A stretch of DNA of 64,000 nt from Halichoerus grypus (taxonomy: Eukaryota > Chordata > Mammalia > Carnivora > Phocidae), in contig NC_135714.1 in the NCBI RefSeq assembly GCF_964656455.1, positions 61,777,850-61,841,849 on the forward strand, written 5' to 3'. This document shows, piece by piece, positions 12,008-25,094 of the stretch. Position numbers and translations under genes: made by a program. Position 1 is the stretch's first letter. Every line of letters begins with the position of its first letter. Below the pieces are notes generated by a model. The model saw only the letters and a program-made list of their open reading frames with translations. It was not told the origin of the DNA and did not search any database.

Positions 12008-13405
12008 TATTTTTTCCCAACTTTATTGAGGTATAATTGACATATAACATTGTGTAAATTTAAGGTGTACAATGTGTTGATTTGATCCATTTATATATTC
12101 CAAAATGATTACCACCATAGTTTTAGCTAACACCTCCATCCTGTCACATAATTACAATTTCTTTTTTGTGGTGAGAACATTTAAGATCTACTCTCTTAGC
12201 AACTTTCAAGTATATAGCATGGTATTAGCTATAACCAGAACTTGTTAATTCTATAGGTGGAAGTTTGTACACATTGACCTCCATTTCCCCATATACTCCC
12301 ACTCCCCCAAGCCCCCAACCATCACTCCACTCTGTTTCTATGCGTTCAGCATTTTTACATTTCATATATAAACGATATCATACAGTATTTGTCTTTCTCT
12401 GTCTGACTTTTTTCACTTAGCATAGTGTCCTCCAGATTCATCCATGTTGTCACAATTAGCAGGATTCCCTTCTCTTTTTTGTGGCTAAATAATATTCATA
12501 TTTATGTGTGTGTGTATGTGTATAATATAAAATAACATATCAAGTTTTCTTTATCAATTTGTTGACATACACTTGGGCTGTTTCCATATCTTGGCTATTG
12601 TGAATAATGTTGCAATGAACATGGGGGTGCAGATATAAATCTGAGAGCCCTTTCATTTTCTTCAGATATATACCCAGAAGTGAGAATGCTGGACCATACA
12701 GTAATTTTATTTTTAATTTTTTCAGGAACCTCCATACTGTTTTTCATAGTGGCTGCACCAATTTACATTCCCACCAACAGTGCACCAGGGATCCCTTTTC
12801 TCCGTACTCTTGTCTTTTTGATGATAGCCATTCTAACAGGTGTGAGTTGTGATATCTCATTGTGGTTTTGATGTGCATTTCCCTGATGACTAGCAATATT
12901 GAGGTCCTTTTCATGTAGCTGTTGGCCATTTGTATGTGTTCTTTGGAAAAATAACCACATTCAATTATTTGGTTTTTTGCTGTTGAGTTATATGAGCTCT
13001 TTATATATTTTGGATATTAACCCCTTATCAGATATATGATATGCAAATATTTTCTCCCATTCCACAGATTGCCTTTTTAATCTGTTGTTTCTTTTGCTTG
13101 CAGAAGCTTTTTATTTTCTTTTTAATTTTATCATGTTATGTTGGTCACCATACAATACATCATTAGTTTTTGATGTAGTGATCCATGATCCATTGTTTTC
13201 GTATAACACCCAGTGCTCCATGCAATACATGCCCTCCTTAATACCCATCACCGGGCTAACCCAACCCCCCACCCCCTCCCCTCTAAAACCCTGTTTGTTT
13301 CTCAGAGTCCATAGTCTCTCGTGGTTCATCTTGCAGAAGCTTTTTAATTTGATGTAGTCCCACTTGTTTATTTTTGCTTTTGTTGCTTGTGCTTTTGGTA
13401 TATAT
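12008..13405 (-). mobile_element. L1-K: old L1 3-prime half, minus strand
   Basis: An old mammalian L1 (L1MA-like) in reverse. The 3-prime UTR lies at 12008 to about 12400 (CTTTATTGAGGTATAATTG start) and the last kilobase of ORF2 at about 12400-13405. The reverse complement gives the usual late-ORF2 blocks. The frame is destroyed. A 216-bp L1 tip (13114-13329) sits inside it, and a minus-strand SINE ends it on the right. Confidence 0.88.
13114..13329 (-). mobile_element. Short L1 3-prime-end insertion, minus strand
   Basis: Only the distal 3-prime UTR module of a young L1 (reverse of CATGGAACACTACATCAAAA-type sequence) is present. It is flanked by an exact 17-bp duplication of L1-K sequence (CTTGCAGAAGCTTTTTA at 13097-13113 and 13330-13346). 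Confidence 0.95.
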
Positions 13406-13410
13406 GACCA

Positions 13411-13604
13411 CTTTTTATTTATTAGAGAGAGAGAAAGAGAGAGAGGGCACAAACAAGAGGGGCAGAGGGAGAGGGAGAGAGAATCCCAGTAGACTCTGCA
13501 CTGAGCATGTAGCCCAACATACTCGATCTCATGACCTTGAGATCACAACCTGAGTTGAATCTAAGAGTCAGATGCTCAACCTATTTGAGCCACCCAGGTG
13601 CCCC
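13411..13604 (-). mobile_element. SINE, minus strand
   Basis: An older CAN-SINE in reverse, rich in GAGA repeats, ending GAGCCACCCAGGTGCCCC. A candidate duplication (ATGACCA / TTGACCA) is short and imperfect. Confidence 0.88.
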
Positions 13605-14043
13605 ATTATTGACCATTTTTTAAGTTGAAATTCAATTAGCCAACATACAGTACATCATGAGTTTCAGATCTAATGTTCAACAATCCATCAGTTGCATATA
13701 ACACCCAGTGCTCAACACATCTTGTGCCCTCCTTAAAGCCCATCACCCATTACCCCATCTGCCCCCACCTACCTCCCCTCCAGAAATCCTCAGTTTGTTT
13801 CCTATAGTTAAGATGGTTTTTCTCCCTCTCTGATGACCCCCCATTCAGTTTTCTCTCCCTTCCCCTATGATTCTCTGCACTGTTTCTTAAATTCCACATG
13901 TGAGTGAAACCATATGATAACTGTCTTTCTCTGATTGACTTATTTCACTCAGCATAATACCCTCCCATAATATCCATAATACCCTCCATCCACAACAAAA
14001 ATGGTAATTATTCATCCTTTCTGATGGCTGAGTAATATTCCAT

Positions 14044-14044
<1 letters not shown>

Positions 14045-14095
<51 letters not shown>

Positions 14096-14103
14096 TATAT
14101 ATA
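14045..14103. repeat. Compound (GT)(AT)(CA) microsatellite
   Basis: GTGTGT, then a long AT run, then CACACA and a short AT run. It sits at the position in L1-B that corresponds to the (TG)n tract of L1-A, immediately outside the identical arm. Confidence 0.95.
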
Positions 14104-14104
14104 C

Positions 14105-15110
<1,006 letters not shown>

Positions 15111-16589
15111 AATTGTACAGTTTTAACATGAGTTCTTTGCTGTTGGATTTCTCAGCACCTTTAACATTCAAATGTTACTATAATTGGCCAAGAAGGAGAC
15201 ATGGTATGTCACATTTCTCAAATTTGACCACAGAATCCTTTTTCTCAAGGCATTTCAGGATACTACTGTTCCATGGAGCAAACTCTAGGGAATAATTCTG
15301 ATGGATTGCCTACCTCTGTTTGAGTTAGAATGTGGCCCTAGTAGATATGGTAAAGAGAAATTTGTTTGCAATTGTTATGAAATAGCATCTTGCAAGATAC
15401 ATTTTTCATCTTATTACAATCTAGCAATCGTTTTAACTATGAAATTGTTATTTTTCATTTACGTCAATATGCATGATCACATTCAGCTAAGTAATTTATT
15501 TCAAAGCCTCCTGTATTGTTCTCTCTTTGTGGCACCACATGTGGTTGGTCTCATTTTCCTAAGAGTGTAAGCTCCATAAAGTCAAGTCATGCCTCTACCT
15601 TCACTAAATCATGCATAGCACCTGCTGCAGTGTTAGATGCAAGATCAAGATTCAGTAGGCACACCTTGGTTGAAGAAAATAAAACTTAAAAATGCAACAG
15701 AAGCAAATTTTTATAAACTTCCTATGTATTTGATAACATATCATCTAAGTATTCTTGTACTTTAATTATCACTCTCTGCTCCTTTTTCCTCTTTGTCCCT
15801 TTTAGTACTAAGCACACCCTGCAAGGAAGATAGAGGCAATAAATCTAAACAAGGCAATCCTGAAAAGGTTTTTTTATTTGTTCCAATATTAAGGATAAAT
15901 CTTTGGCCAACTTAAGACTATTCCAACTAGTCTTTTGTTTGATTCCCACCCAGTTTATTCATTAATTGGCCAACATTTTCATTCCCACTTTTCATGGCTG
16001 TGTTTTCCTTAATCATAAAATACAGTATCTTTCAGAACTTTTTCTTTGCTTTGTAAGTCAGGAAAATTTTCCCTACCATCTCATTCTGAAAGCACTTGGC
16101 AGGTAAACTTCTGTTTTCATATCCTTGTGTAAGAAGGTCTTTAGCTTAGTCTAATGGTATTTTGCCAAGTAAACAATTTATAGTCTATTATTTCCACTGG
16201 AAATTCCCTTTTTCAAATTGAAGAATTTCACAATAAAAAAAATCACTAGTCAGAGAAACCCCAAGTTCTTCTTAGCTTTGGCATTTGGGGGGTGCAACTT
16301 AATGGGGTCATTATTCATATGACCAGGTTGATGACACCAATCAAATTTATAATGGAAAATTTAGGACCAAGTATTTCTGTCAACAGTTTCATTGTTCCCA
16401 CTTCCCTTGTCTGCCTGCTACTTCCTCCAACCCCTTCATCCATAAAATCATTGGCCTCTCTGCCTAGACCTCTTCAGACCCTGCCCTTACTATCCTCTCA
16501 GCCTTATCCCTACCCCTAATCTTGTCCCTTATCCTTGCTTCTTCCCATTAACAACCTTTGTTGGCTTCTTTCATTGTTCCTTTCCAAAC
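15111..16589. other. No recognised feature
   Basis: AT-rich intergenic sequence without a supported gene or a repeat that I can name. A block near 15225-15290 (TTGACCACAGAATCC, TGTTCCATGGAGCAAACT) has the look of an old repeat, but I cannot assign it. Confidence 0.5.
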
Positions 16590-16598
16590 TTTATTAAC

Positions 16599-16792
16599 TG
16601 GGCGCCTGGGTGGCTCAGTCATTAAGCGTCTGCCTTCGTCTCAGGTCATGATCCAAGAGTCCTGGGATCGAGCCCCGCATCAGGCTCCCTGCTCCGTGGG
16701 AGGCCTTCTTCTCCCTCTCCCACTCCCCTTGCTTGTGTTCCCTCTCTTGCTGTACCTCTGTCAGATAAATAAATAAAATCTTTTTTAAAAAG
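16599..16792 (+). mobile_element. SINE
   Basis: Full-length CAN-SINE with a short duplication (TTTATTAAC at 16590-16598 and 16793-16801). Confidence 0.93.
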
Positions 16793-16801
16793 TTTATTAA
16801 C

Positions 16802-17869
16802 GGTCCACATACTTTCTGTTTTTTCTCAAGTATCTCAATTAGTGGCCTTCCTTTCTTCCAGTCTAACCCAAAAGCAAGCCAAGATATGATTGGCATACTC
16901 TTCACTGAAGCTTCCAGACTATAGCTCCAAAACATTTATCAATAATCACATTTACCCTGTCCATACAGGATTCTCCCAACATTCCTATGGCTGTCATCCA
17001 TAGCCTCTAGGGCCATCCCACAGCTTCCTTGAAGTCAAACTCAGTTTTCATTCCTACCACACTCCCTACCATCCTGTATATGGATTACAATATCAAAGCT
17101 GACCATCCAGCCAACATCCTGGCCTCCCAGCTCCTCAGACTTTTCCTCCTTTCTTTCTTTCTAATTAACTCCACCTAGGTGCATCCCAACCACCCATGCA
17201 CACACAGTCATTCCTTAGAGGTTTATACTGACTGCTAACCAGGTCTAAGATTTTGTAACTGGCTTATCAAACAAGCTGGACTCAGTAGGGGTGACATTAT
17301 AAACTAGCTTAGTGTTTATTTTCATACAACTGTCTTTGAGTCCACTGAGCTTGTTCAGTCTTTGCCATTCCTGAATGAAATTTCAGGCAGATCCCATGTT
17401 TTTTCTGGTTACTCTTGGGTGTTAATATATAGCTTCATCTTTGATTTAGTAAAAAAGTTCAATTAAATCTAAATCAAAACTCTTTTAGTCCATTCAATTG
17501 TTTCTTCCCCTCTATTCTTTGAGCTATTTCCTTCTACCTCCTCCCTGTTGCTGGTTAATTAGCCACTCATTTTGACGTCTAGGGAAGGTGAGGGAGGTGG
17601 AAGGGAAAGATTTAAGGAAAAGGAGAAGTCTCATTACACTGATGCCCCTGAAATCTGTGTTTCATGCCCAAATTCTGGCTCTTTTTCTCTTTAGTGCTTT
17701 TATGAATTTTTAGGACACTCATCTACAATTCCTTTACCAAAGGCAATGTCTCCTCCTTATGGTCACACACAACATAGCTCTCAGGCTCTGACTTTTGGTG
17801 GTCTCTGAGGGTCTGACCTTCTCACTCTTCCCAACAAGGCTGTATGGCAGAAATCCTTTAAGACAACTC
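16802..17869. other. No recognised feature
   Basis: Intergenic sequence, locally rich in CT. No supported gene or repeat. Confidence 0.55.
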
Positions 17870-18765
17870 AAAAACAGCTATCCATAACTCAACAATAGAA
17901 AGATAAGTTATCCAATTTTTAAAACTGAGAAAAGGATTTAAATACATTTCTTCAAAGAAAATATACAAATGGCCAATAAACACATGAAAAGATGCTCAAC
18001 ATCAATATTATTAGTGTAATGAAAATCAAAACTACAATCAGATGCCACTTTATACCTAGTAGGCTGGCTATAGTTAAAAAAAAAGGACAACAAGAAGTGT
18101 TGACAAAGACGTGGAGAAATCTAAACTCTCATACACTGCATTCTCATTGTTGGTGGAACTATACAATGCTACAGCAGCTTTGCCAACAGTCTGGAAATTC
18201 CTCAAAAGGATGAATGTAAAGTTACATATGACTCAGCAATTCCATTCTCAGATATATACTCAAGAGAACTGAAAACAGACATTCAAACAAAAACTTAAAA
18301 CACAAATATTCATAATAACATTATTTGTAATATCAAAAACAAATATCCCTCAACTGTTGAATGGATAGACAAATATGGTATACCCACACAGTGGAATATT
18401 ACTCAGCCATAAAAAGTAATGAAGCACTGATTCATGCTATAACACAGATAAACCTTAAAAACATTATGCTAAGTGAAAGAAACCAGATCAAAAAAAGGGG
18501 GGGGGCAATATTTTGTATAATTCCATTTATATGAAATGTCCCAAGTGGGCAATCTATAGATACAGAAAGTAGATTAGTGGTTAACTACAGGAGATGGGTG
18601 GGAGGAATGGAATACGGAGTGACTCCTAATGGATACAGGGTCTCTTTTTGGGAGATGGAAATGTTCCACAATTAGACAATGGTGATAGTTGCACAACTCT
18701 GTGACTAATCTAAAATCCACTGAGTTGTATACTTTAAGAGGGTAAATTTGATGGTAAAATAAGGC
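17870..18765 (+). mobile_element. Old L1M 3-prime end
   Basis: Sense-orientation end of an old L1. The late ORF2 is at about 17930-18480 (CATGAAAAGATGCTCAACATC, GGAATATTACTCAGCC). A 3-prime UTR with GTTGCACAACTCTGTG and TATACTTTAAGAGGGT follows. Many indels. The type resembles the older L1MB-L1ME families. Confidence 0.85.
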
Positions 18766-18939
18766 TGGAGAAGAGGAGAAGGAGGTCACTATATCAGGTC
18801 CATATCACTGCCACTGTGGTCCTTTCGCCTTGCTCTAACCCGCCACCCTCTAATTAGGCTTTCCCTATGAGACATTTTTTTCAGGAACTAGTCTCTGTGT
18901 CAGCCAAGTTTCAGGAAGCATATGTTAAGCTCTCAAAGT

Positions 18940-19045
18940 GACTCTGAAAAAGCAGTGTGTTACAGATAAAAAGAAATGAATAAGCATGGTTGTGTTCCAA
19001 TAAAACTTTAATTACAAAAATGGGTGGTGGCCAGAGTTGGTCCAT
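18940..19045 (+). mobile_element. hAT/MER-type DNA transposon relic
   Basis: GTGTTCCAATAAAACTTTA, followed by a region like GGTGGTGGCCAGAGTTGGTCC, matches one end of a common mammalian hAT-Charlie/MER-type element. Only one end is seen. Confidence 0.55.
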
Positions 19046-19634
19046 GGGTCTTAGTAGACTTATCCTGTTCTACAGTCAAGTGGAGGAATTTAGATAGTGA
19101 AGAAGGATACTTGACACCTTTGTTCAACTGGAAGAGCCCATTTTAACATCCTGTTGTAGTATCACATGATGAAAACTCTCTCCCCAACCCTACTATCCTG
19201 TCCCAACACTGAGCCACCACTTTGCCCTCATTACCCCTCCTGTCCCTTCACACCTCCCTATTTACCTGATTGCTTCATTTCAGTCATTTCCTTACATCCT
19301 GGTCCACAATCTCAATTTTGCTATGCCTTCATCCTACATTCACTTACCCCCCTGATCTCATACCACAACTTCCTTAAGAATTCCCAAGTCTCAGGAAATC
19401 CAGCCTTGTGGGACTTACCTGGTCCTGTACTGCCCAGTGGTGCCAGGGCAATCTCACAACCACAGTGGTAAATTGTTCTACCACACAGTTAAATCTCTGG
19501 CTGCATCAGAGCCTTGCCACACACCAGCAGGCTTTTCTCTAACTCTTAACTTCTGTCTTGCAGAGATGGTAGGGACCACCTTTATGAACTCTCATTATCC
19601 AAATTAAAAGTGCTTTGTATCTCAATCTATACCT
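19046..19634. other. No recognised feature
   Basis: Intergenic sequence. A 101-codon open frame at 19166-19471 is proline- and serine-rich and shows no recognisable family. Confidence 0.5.
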
Positions 19635-19925
19635 AAATTGTCCAATATGGTGGCCACTAGCTACATATGGCTATTGAGTACTTGAAAAATGTGTAGCATA
19701 ACTGAGGAACTAAATTTCTAAATCTTATTGAAGCTTAATTCATTTAAATGTAAAAACTGAAGCAGTGTAAAATATTTTCTGCTAAACACACAGTTTGGTG
19801 TTACCAGGACTATTTCACTGTAACCACTGAAAATGTAGCATGTGAATTAAGATGTGCTATAAGTATAAAATGCACACTGAATTTCAAAGACTTAGTAAGA
19901 AAAACATGTGAAATATTTCATTGAT
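19635..19925 (+). mobile_element. DNA transposon relic (MER-type)
   Basis: TTGTCCAATATGGTGGCCAC, then TGGCTATTGAGTACTTGAAA, later AGATGTGCTATAAGTATAAAATGC and CTTAGTAAGAAAAACATGTG. These blocks recur in an old mammalian DNA transposon family. I am not certain of the family name. Confidence 0.6.
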
Positions 19926-20572
19926 AGTTTTATAATGTTACCTGTTGAAATAATAATATTTGATATTATTTCTATTAGACAGTATGATGCTATACTCTTC
20001 TCAGCTCTTCCTGTATCAGAAGAATAAGGAACTTTTTTTTTTTTTCCTTCAGGGCCATCTCCTACAGAATTATCCTGAATGCATTTATCCTATAGAATGC
20101 CACATAGTATTCCTTTTCTTAATTATCATCAAACATTTCCTCTCTACTAGTTCATTTTTTTATCAACAAAATATCAGAAAATAAGGGAGGATGGTTAGTA
20201 GCCAGTTCTATGAGGCTTCCAGGAGGAATGAAGAAAATGACTCAGAGTCAGCTCAGATATCCAAAGCTAAGGGCTGAAAAGTCCAAAGGGAATTTCTTTC
20301 CTTACCCAGGTGATTAGAAGCCAGGAATAGAAGAGGCCCTATCCCCTAAAATGGAAGAGACCCTCAGTATATTTGCATTAGTACAGTTGCTAGTTATGTC
20401 TACCTCAGTAATAAAGAACTTGATCCAGAATTTAATCCAGACAGGGTTCCCAAAAACAGACTGAGACAGTCCACCAATTGGAATTTTGGAAATGTGTTTA
20501 TGAAAGACTTATCTGCCTTCATTTCAGTAAAGACTAACCAATAACTATTTGTGTTTGAGGGCATTTTTGCTG
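19926..20572. other. No recognised feature
   Basis: Intergenic sequence with a T-run near 20032. No supported gene or repeat. Confidence 0.5.
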
Positions 20573-20587
20573 CTATTTCTTGTTTTT

Positions 20588-20788
20588 GTTTTTTTTTTTA
20601 AGATTTTATTTATTTATTCGACAGAGAGAGAGACAGCAAGAGCAGGAACACAAGCAGGGAGAGTGGGAGAGGGAGAAGCAGGCTTCCCGCTGAGCAGGGA
20701 GCCCGACACGGGGCTCAATCCCAGGACTCTGGGATCATGACCTGAGCCGAATGCAGCCGCTTAACTGACTGAGCCACCCAGGTGCCCC
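20588..20788 (-). mobile_element. SINE, minus strand
   Basis: Reverse CAN-SINE with an exact 15-bp duplication (CTATTTCTTGTTTTT at 20573-20587 and 20789-20803). Confidence 0.96.
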
Positions 20789-20803
20789 CTATTTCTTGTT
20801 TTT

Positions 20804-21181
20804 AATACTATTTTTTATTCTGCATAATTGCTAACAGTAAAAACAAAAAGAAGAAATGATGAATGTGTGTCCTCCTTTGAGAAGGAAATTATGTTTCTCT
20901 TCCCCAAGACTCATTGGGTACTGAACCCAGTTTCCAAATGGAAATAGAAGCTAGCAGGTCAAATATCTGGGCTTCTAAGGAAAAAAAAGAAACACTAACC
21001 ATTTCAGAGGCCCAAGCTGGGCTTTTGCAAGTCCACTACTCCTTAATAAAGAAGAGTGCTGGATCCATATTTTATTTTCATTTTATCTTCAGTCTATCAA
21101 AACAAGAGGTAGTGGCTGGTTTTATGTCTGAGTTTCATCTTTGAGTTTCATTTTTGAATGTACCTGAATAATTTTTAGAAA
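20804..21181. other. No recognised feature
   Basis: Intergenic sequence between a SINE and a short L1 insertion. Nothing supported. Confidence 0.5.
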
Positions 21182-21192
21182 CTTCCCTTTCA

Positions 21193-21321
21193 GGATTAAG
21201 GAGTGCACTTGTGATGAGCACCAACTGATGTATGGAAGTGTACTATTTTGTATACCTGAAACTAATATTACACTGTATGTTAACTAACTAGAATTTAAAT
21301 AAAAACTTAAAAAAAAAAAAC
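21193..21321 (+). mobile_element. Short L1 3-prime-end insertion
   Basis: About 129 bp of L1 3-prime UTR (GGAGTGCACTTGTGATGAGC start, A-tail) flanked by an 11-bp duplication (CTTCCCTTTCA at 21182-21192 and 21322-21332). Confidence 0.93.
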
Positions 21322-21389
21322 CTTCCCTTTCAAATCTCTGGTTTCAGTGTATAGTCTTTGATAAGCTTCTGGCATAGAGAGAAGATTTT

Positions 21390-21585
21390 TTTTTTAAGAT
21401 TTTTATTTATTTATTTATTTGTCAGAGAGAGAGAGAGAGTACAAGCAGGGGGAGCTGCAGAGGGAGAGGGAGAAGCAGGCTCCCCACTGAGCAGGGAGCC
21501 CGATGCGGTACTCGATCCCAGGACCCTGGGATCATGACCGGAGCCGAAGACAGACGCTTAAGGACTGAGCCACCCAGGTGTCCCA
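21390..21585 (-). mobile_element. SINE, minus strand
   Basis: Reverse CAN-SINE with a 12-bp duplication (AGAGAAGATTTT at 21378-21389 and 21586-21597). Confidence 0.94.
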
Positions 21586-21597
21586 AGAGAAGATTTT

Positions 21598-22021
21598 ATT
21601 GGTAGCCAGGTTTTTGACTTTTGAGATCTCTCTGTGTAGACCTTTATGGATCTCTTTGTGTAGAGACAAGAAAGAAGAGAGATTTTGTGTGTGAACATTT
21701 GTACATGAGTGCATACCCATGTATGACATGATCCAGAAGGTAATGCCAGAATAAAATTAATATAAAACTGGAATTTTAAAGAAATCTGAGTTGCCCTCAA
21801 ATGTAGGTAAATCTGACTTCCTTCCAAAGAGTATGGTATGGAAATGGGAGAAAGTAACTTTACAGTAAAGAAAACTGATAAATACTATTATCAAGCAGGT
21901 GGTCCAGTCAACATCAACAGCATGCTGATAGTATGTACCTTTGATATGATGTGATGAGAATGGCCCTTTATTTCTGTGGCCTTCCTCCCCCAAACACCTA
22001 ACTCAAGTCTAGTCATGATTT
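21598..22021. other. No recognised feature
   Basis: Intergenic sequence. No supported gene or repeat. Confidence 0.5.
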
Positions 22022-22095
22022 TACTACATCAAAAACTAATGATGTATTGTATGGTGACTAACATAACATAATAAAATAAAATAAAATAAAAAAAG
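22022..22095 (+). mobile_element. Very short L1 3-prime tip
   Basis: The last ~70 bp of the young-L1 3-prime UTR (CTACATCAAAAACTAATGATG, then an AATAAAATAAAATAAA tail). No clear target-site duplication. Confidence 0.8.
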
Positions 22096-22116
22096 AAATC
22101 AGAAAAGTCCCAAATG

Positions 22117-22300
22117 AGCGGTGCCTGGGAGTCTCAGTCAGTTAAACGTCTAATTCTTGATTTCAGCTCAGATCATGATAACAGGGTCGTGAGATCAAGC
22201 CCTGCATCAGGCTCTTCCCTGGGCATGGAGCCTGTTTAAGATTCTCTCTCTCCCTTTGCCCCCCCCCCCAGATTTTTCTCTCTAAAAATAAAAAAAAAAT
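22117..22300 (+). mobile_element. SINE, older subfamily
   Basis: Diverged CAN-SINE (GGTGCCTGGGAGTCTCAGTC, then TTGATTTCAGCTCAG) with a poly-C run near 22260. Imperfect flanking match (AGTCCCAAATGAG / AATCCCAAACAAG). Confidence 0.85.
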
Positions 22301-22438
22301 CCCAAACAAGGAATAATCTACAAAATACCTGATGAATATTCCTCAAAATTGTCAAAGTCCTCAAAACCAAGGAAAGTTGGAGAAACTGTCACAGCCAAGG
22401 GGAGCCTAAGCAGATATGACAATTAAATGTAATGTGGT

Positions 22439-22648
22439 GGGGCATCTAGGTGGCTCAGTCAGTTGAAGTGTCTGCCTTCTGCTCAGGTCATGATCCCAGG
22501 GTCCTGAGATTGAGCCCCTTTGGAGCTCCCTGCTCAGTGGGGAGCCTGCTTCTCCCGCTCCATCTGCTGCTCCCCCTCCTTGTGCACACACTCTCTCTCT
22601 CAAATAAATAAAGCAAATAATAAATTAAATAAATAAATAAATAAATAA
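22439..22648 (+). mobile_element. SINE in old L1 tail
   Basis: CAN-SINE with a long AAAT-repeat tail and an 8-bp duplication (AATGTGGT at 22431-22438 and 22649-22656) of the surrounding L1M sequence. Confidence 0.93.
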
Positions 22649-22680
22649 AATGTGGTATCCTGAATGGGAACCTGGAAAGG

Positions 22681-22728
22681 AAAAAGAGCATTAGGTAATT
22701 AACTAAAAAAGAGCATTAGGTAATTAAC
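22681..22728 (+). repeat. Tandem duplication, 25-bp period
   Basis: AAAAAGAGCATTAGGTAATTAAC occurs at 22681-22703 and again at 22706-22728, inside the old L1 3-prime UTR. Confidence 0.92.
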
Positions 22729-22759
22729 ATAATTTATTCAGATTTCTGAATAAATTATG
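22728..22759. repeat. Perfect palindrome, 15-bp stem, 2-nt loop
   Basis: CATAATTTATTCAGA, TT, TCTGAATAAATTATG: all 15 pairs match. It directly follows the tandem duplication. The right half fits the expected L1M 3-prime UTR, so the left half is probably an inverted copy of it. Confidence 0.93.
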
Positions 22760-22835
22760 GATTTAAGCTAATAATAACATAATACTGGTTCATTAATTAT
22801 TGTAAATGTATCATACTAATGCAAGATGTTAACCA

Positions 22836-22958
22836 TAGTGGGGAGGGCATGTGCTATGGTGAGCACTGTGAATTGTGTAAGACTGATGAATCACAGACCT
22901 GTACCCCTGAAACAAATAATACATTATATGTTAAAAGTAAATAAATAAATAAATAAGT
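22836..22958 (+). mobile_element. Short L1 3-prime insertion ending after the first tail module
   Basis: Sequence from GTGGGGAGGGCATGTGCTATG to AATAATACATTATATG with an AAAT tail. Flanked by GATGTTAACCA (22825-22835 and 22959-22969). It ends after the first of the two 3-prime UTR modules seen in L1-E, F, H and I. Confidence 0.92.
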
Positions 22959-23050
22959 GATGTTAACCACAGGGAACCTGGGTGCAAAATATATGGGAAT
23001 TCTTTGCACCAATATTGTTCTAAAATAAAAGGTTTATTAAACATAAAAAA

Positions 23051-23794
23051 GAGAAATGTTGCTTGTTTGTTCTAGTATAGGCCCCTAATAGATTATTTTA
23101 AAAAATGAATATAAATGACTTGTTATGAACCTTGCTGTAAAAACATCCTGGAGTCCATGCCATATAATTAAAATAATTACCTTACAAATAAGTAATTCAA
23201 TGCCCCAAATAGTATTCCAACCCCAAAAAAGTAGGTGGATTCCTGGATCACACTAACCTTGAACAGATAAAAGTTTTAGCCTAGCCAATTATACTGCCCA
23301 TTCTGGTATTGGCTGGAACCCACCATTATTTATGCCATTAGTAACTGGATTTTCTTGGAAGAAATCTTTCTCAGTGTAATAAACCATAAAGTTCAAACTG
23401 AGTAGCAATAGGCAACTTTTAATAACCCAATCTGCTCCCAGTTGCAAAGTAAACCAATTTGGAAAGAAGCTTGTAGACACATAAAATAAAGTATTTGTTT
23501 TATTTGCTAATCCCATTTTTCTGTTCAGCTTTTTCTCAATTTAGGTAATAAGTTAAAGTTATAGATTGACTAATACTAGTTTCCAATTGAAAAGCAGAAT
23601 CTCTGTAACTCTTACTTTAACTACTCCTTTAACTTTAGACACAATGCTAGATTTTTCAAAAGACGTTGCAAATTGAATGTTATGGTATTATACTTTCACA
23701 AATGATCGCCTTCAGAAAGCATTTAATTATCATTAGGAGTTTGTGCAACTTTTTCGTTAGAACATAAATAGTGGTAATGAGGAAAACAAATCAT
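23051..23794. other. No recognised feature
   Basis: AT-rich intergenic sequence. No supported gene or repeat. Confidence 0.5.
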
Positions 23795-23920
23795 TCATGT
23801 CACCCATTCACCAAATACTGAACCATCATCTGCCATGTCCCAGGCCCTATGCTAAGCATAGGGATATAGTGGGGGCCAAAAACAGATGCAGACCTTTTCT
23901 TCGTGCAGGTGACATTAGCC
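23795..23920 (+). mobile_element. L2-like fragment
   Basis: CACCCATTCACCAAATACTGA, TGTCCCAGGCCCTATGCTAAGC and GGGATATAGTGG follow the order of the L2 3-prime end. Confidence 0.6.
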
Positions 23921-25094
23921 AAGTAATTTATGTCAGGTTTTGTAACTGATTTGATTCAGCAGCCTCAACAACTTGGGTGTAAACACAGAACTATTTTATT
24001 TTTCTAATAAATATTTTTAATTCTGCTCTGCTAATCCTCCTTTTAATGGATAGCAGGACCCCTACTATCATCTCTGCCCTACTCCATAATTTGCTGTCCC
24101 TTCCAGTTACATAACAGAATGGTTTTGTTTACGAAGTTCTGTTTATTTTTAAATATCAATCACTTATTTCATAGACACTCCCTTAACTACCTTGCAACTA
24201 GACTTACAGCTTTAGGCAGGTATAGGTGGCGTATGTGGGGATTCCCTTTCACAGCACATCCTCCTTCCCTGCAATTTCCCTTCTTTTGAGTCTAACCCCA
24301 GAGGGGTCAGAAAAAAAGACATCTGGTTATGGAACATCCCAGGCAATGCTGATGTATCCTTTCTTTTGATCTTCACCACTGATCAAGCTTGCTGTCCATA
24401 GACATGGTGTGGGGAACCAGTGCCCAACAGGTTTACTGATGAGGAGTTTATCCCAAGTAATTTGTCTAGGTTTGGTAGTCCCTTGGGAGATTCAGCCATA
24501 TTTTCCAGCTGGAGGCCCCATACCATGTTCTTCTGATGTGCATGCCCCTTTGTCACCCACTGGAACAGCAAGCCTGCAACCCCAAATTTCAACTATGCTC
24601 CATGGTCCCAATTCTGCAGTATATGGAAATGGGCCAGATCCATTTTCTGTACATATTTGGAAACACAAATTTCCTTCCTTGCCTGCATTATCATACACAT
24701 ATCTTCTCAGACCTCTTTCCTGATCTTTCCCCTTCTCAGGTAAGAGCAGGTCAACAAGACCGTGACAAAGAGCAACTTGGAAAGAAAGTGCCAATCTCCA
24801 CACACCCTCTTACTTACTAGCAATTCTCTTGCCCACCACTTCTCGCCTCCTAGGCTTTGGGGGTGGGGAGGGGCTAACCAAGTTTACCCCTTCCCTACAA
24901 AGAAATTGGAAGAGGGAAGTATTCCATGCTGCTGTCTTCAATGGCAACTGTGTATCAACTAATTATGCAGTGGCCTATACCCCAGCCCCTGAGATGTCTG
25001 AAGCTCCTGGGCCTCCAGCAGGAAATACGGAAATTACAGGTGAAATATATGTGAAATGTGTACAGGAAATAGAGTCCAAGCAATCCAGATGCAG
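23921..25094. other. No recognised feature
   Basis: Intergenic sequence, relatively GC-rich near 24380-25000. Several overlapping open frames of 66-121 codons occur on both strands (for example 24829-25194 plus and 24492-24803 minus). None shows a recognisable domain, and the 3-prime end of one lies in an old L1, so I do not call a gene. Confidence 0.5.

Larger units (their letters stand above)
22300..23050 (+). mobile_element. Old L1M 3-prime UTR, interrupted
   Basis: Blocks GAATAATCTACAAAATACCTG, GAGAAACTGTCACAGCCAAG, ATGTAATGTGGTATCCTG, AATGCAAGATGTTAACCA-like sequence and a final AATAAAAGGTTTATT are the ordered landmarks of an old L1 3-prime UTR. It is split by a SINE (22439-22648) and a short L1 (22836-22958), and carries a local duplication and a palindrome. 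Confidence 0.78.
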
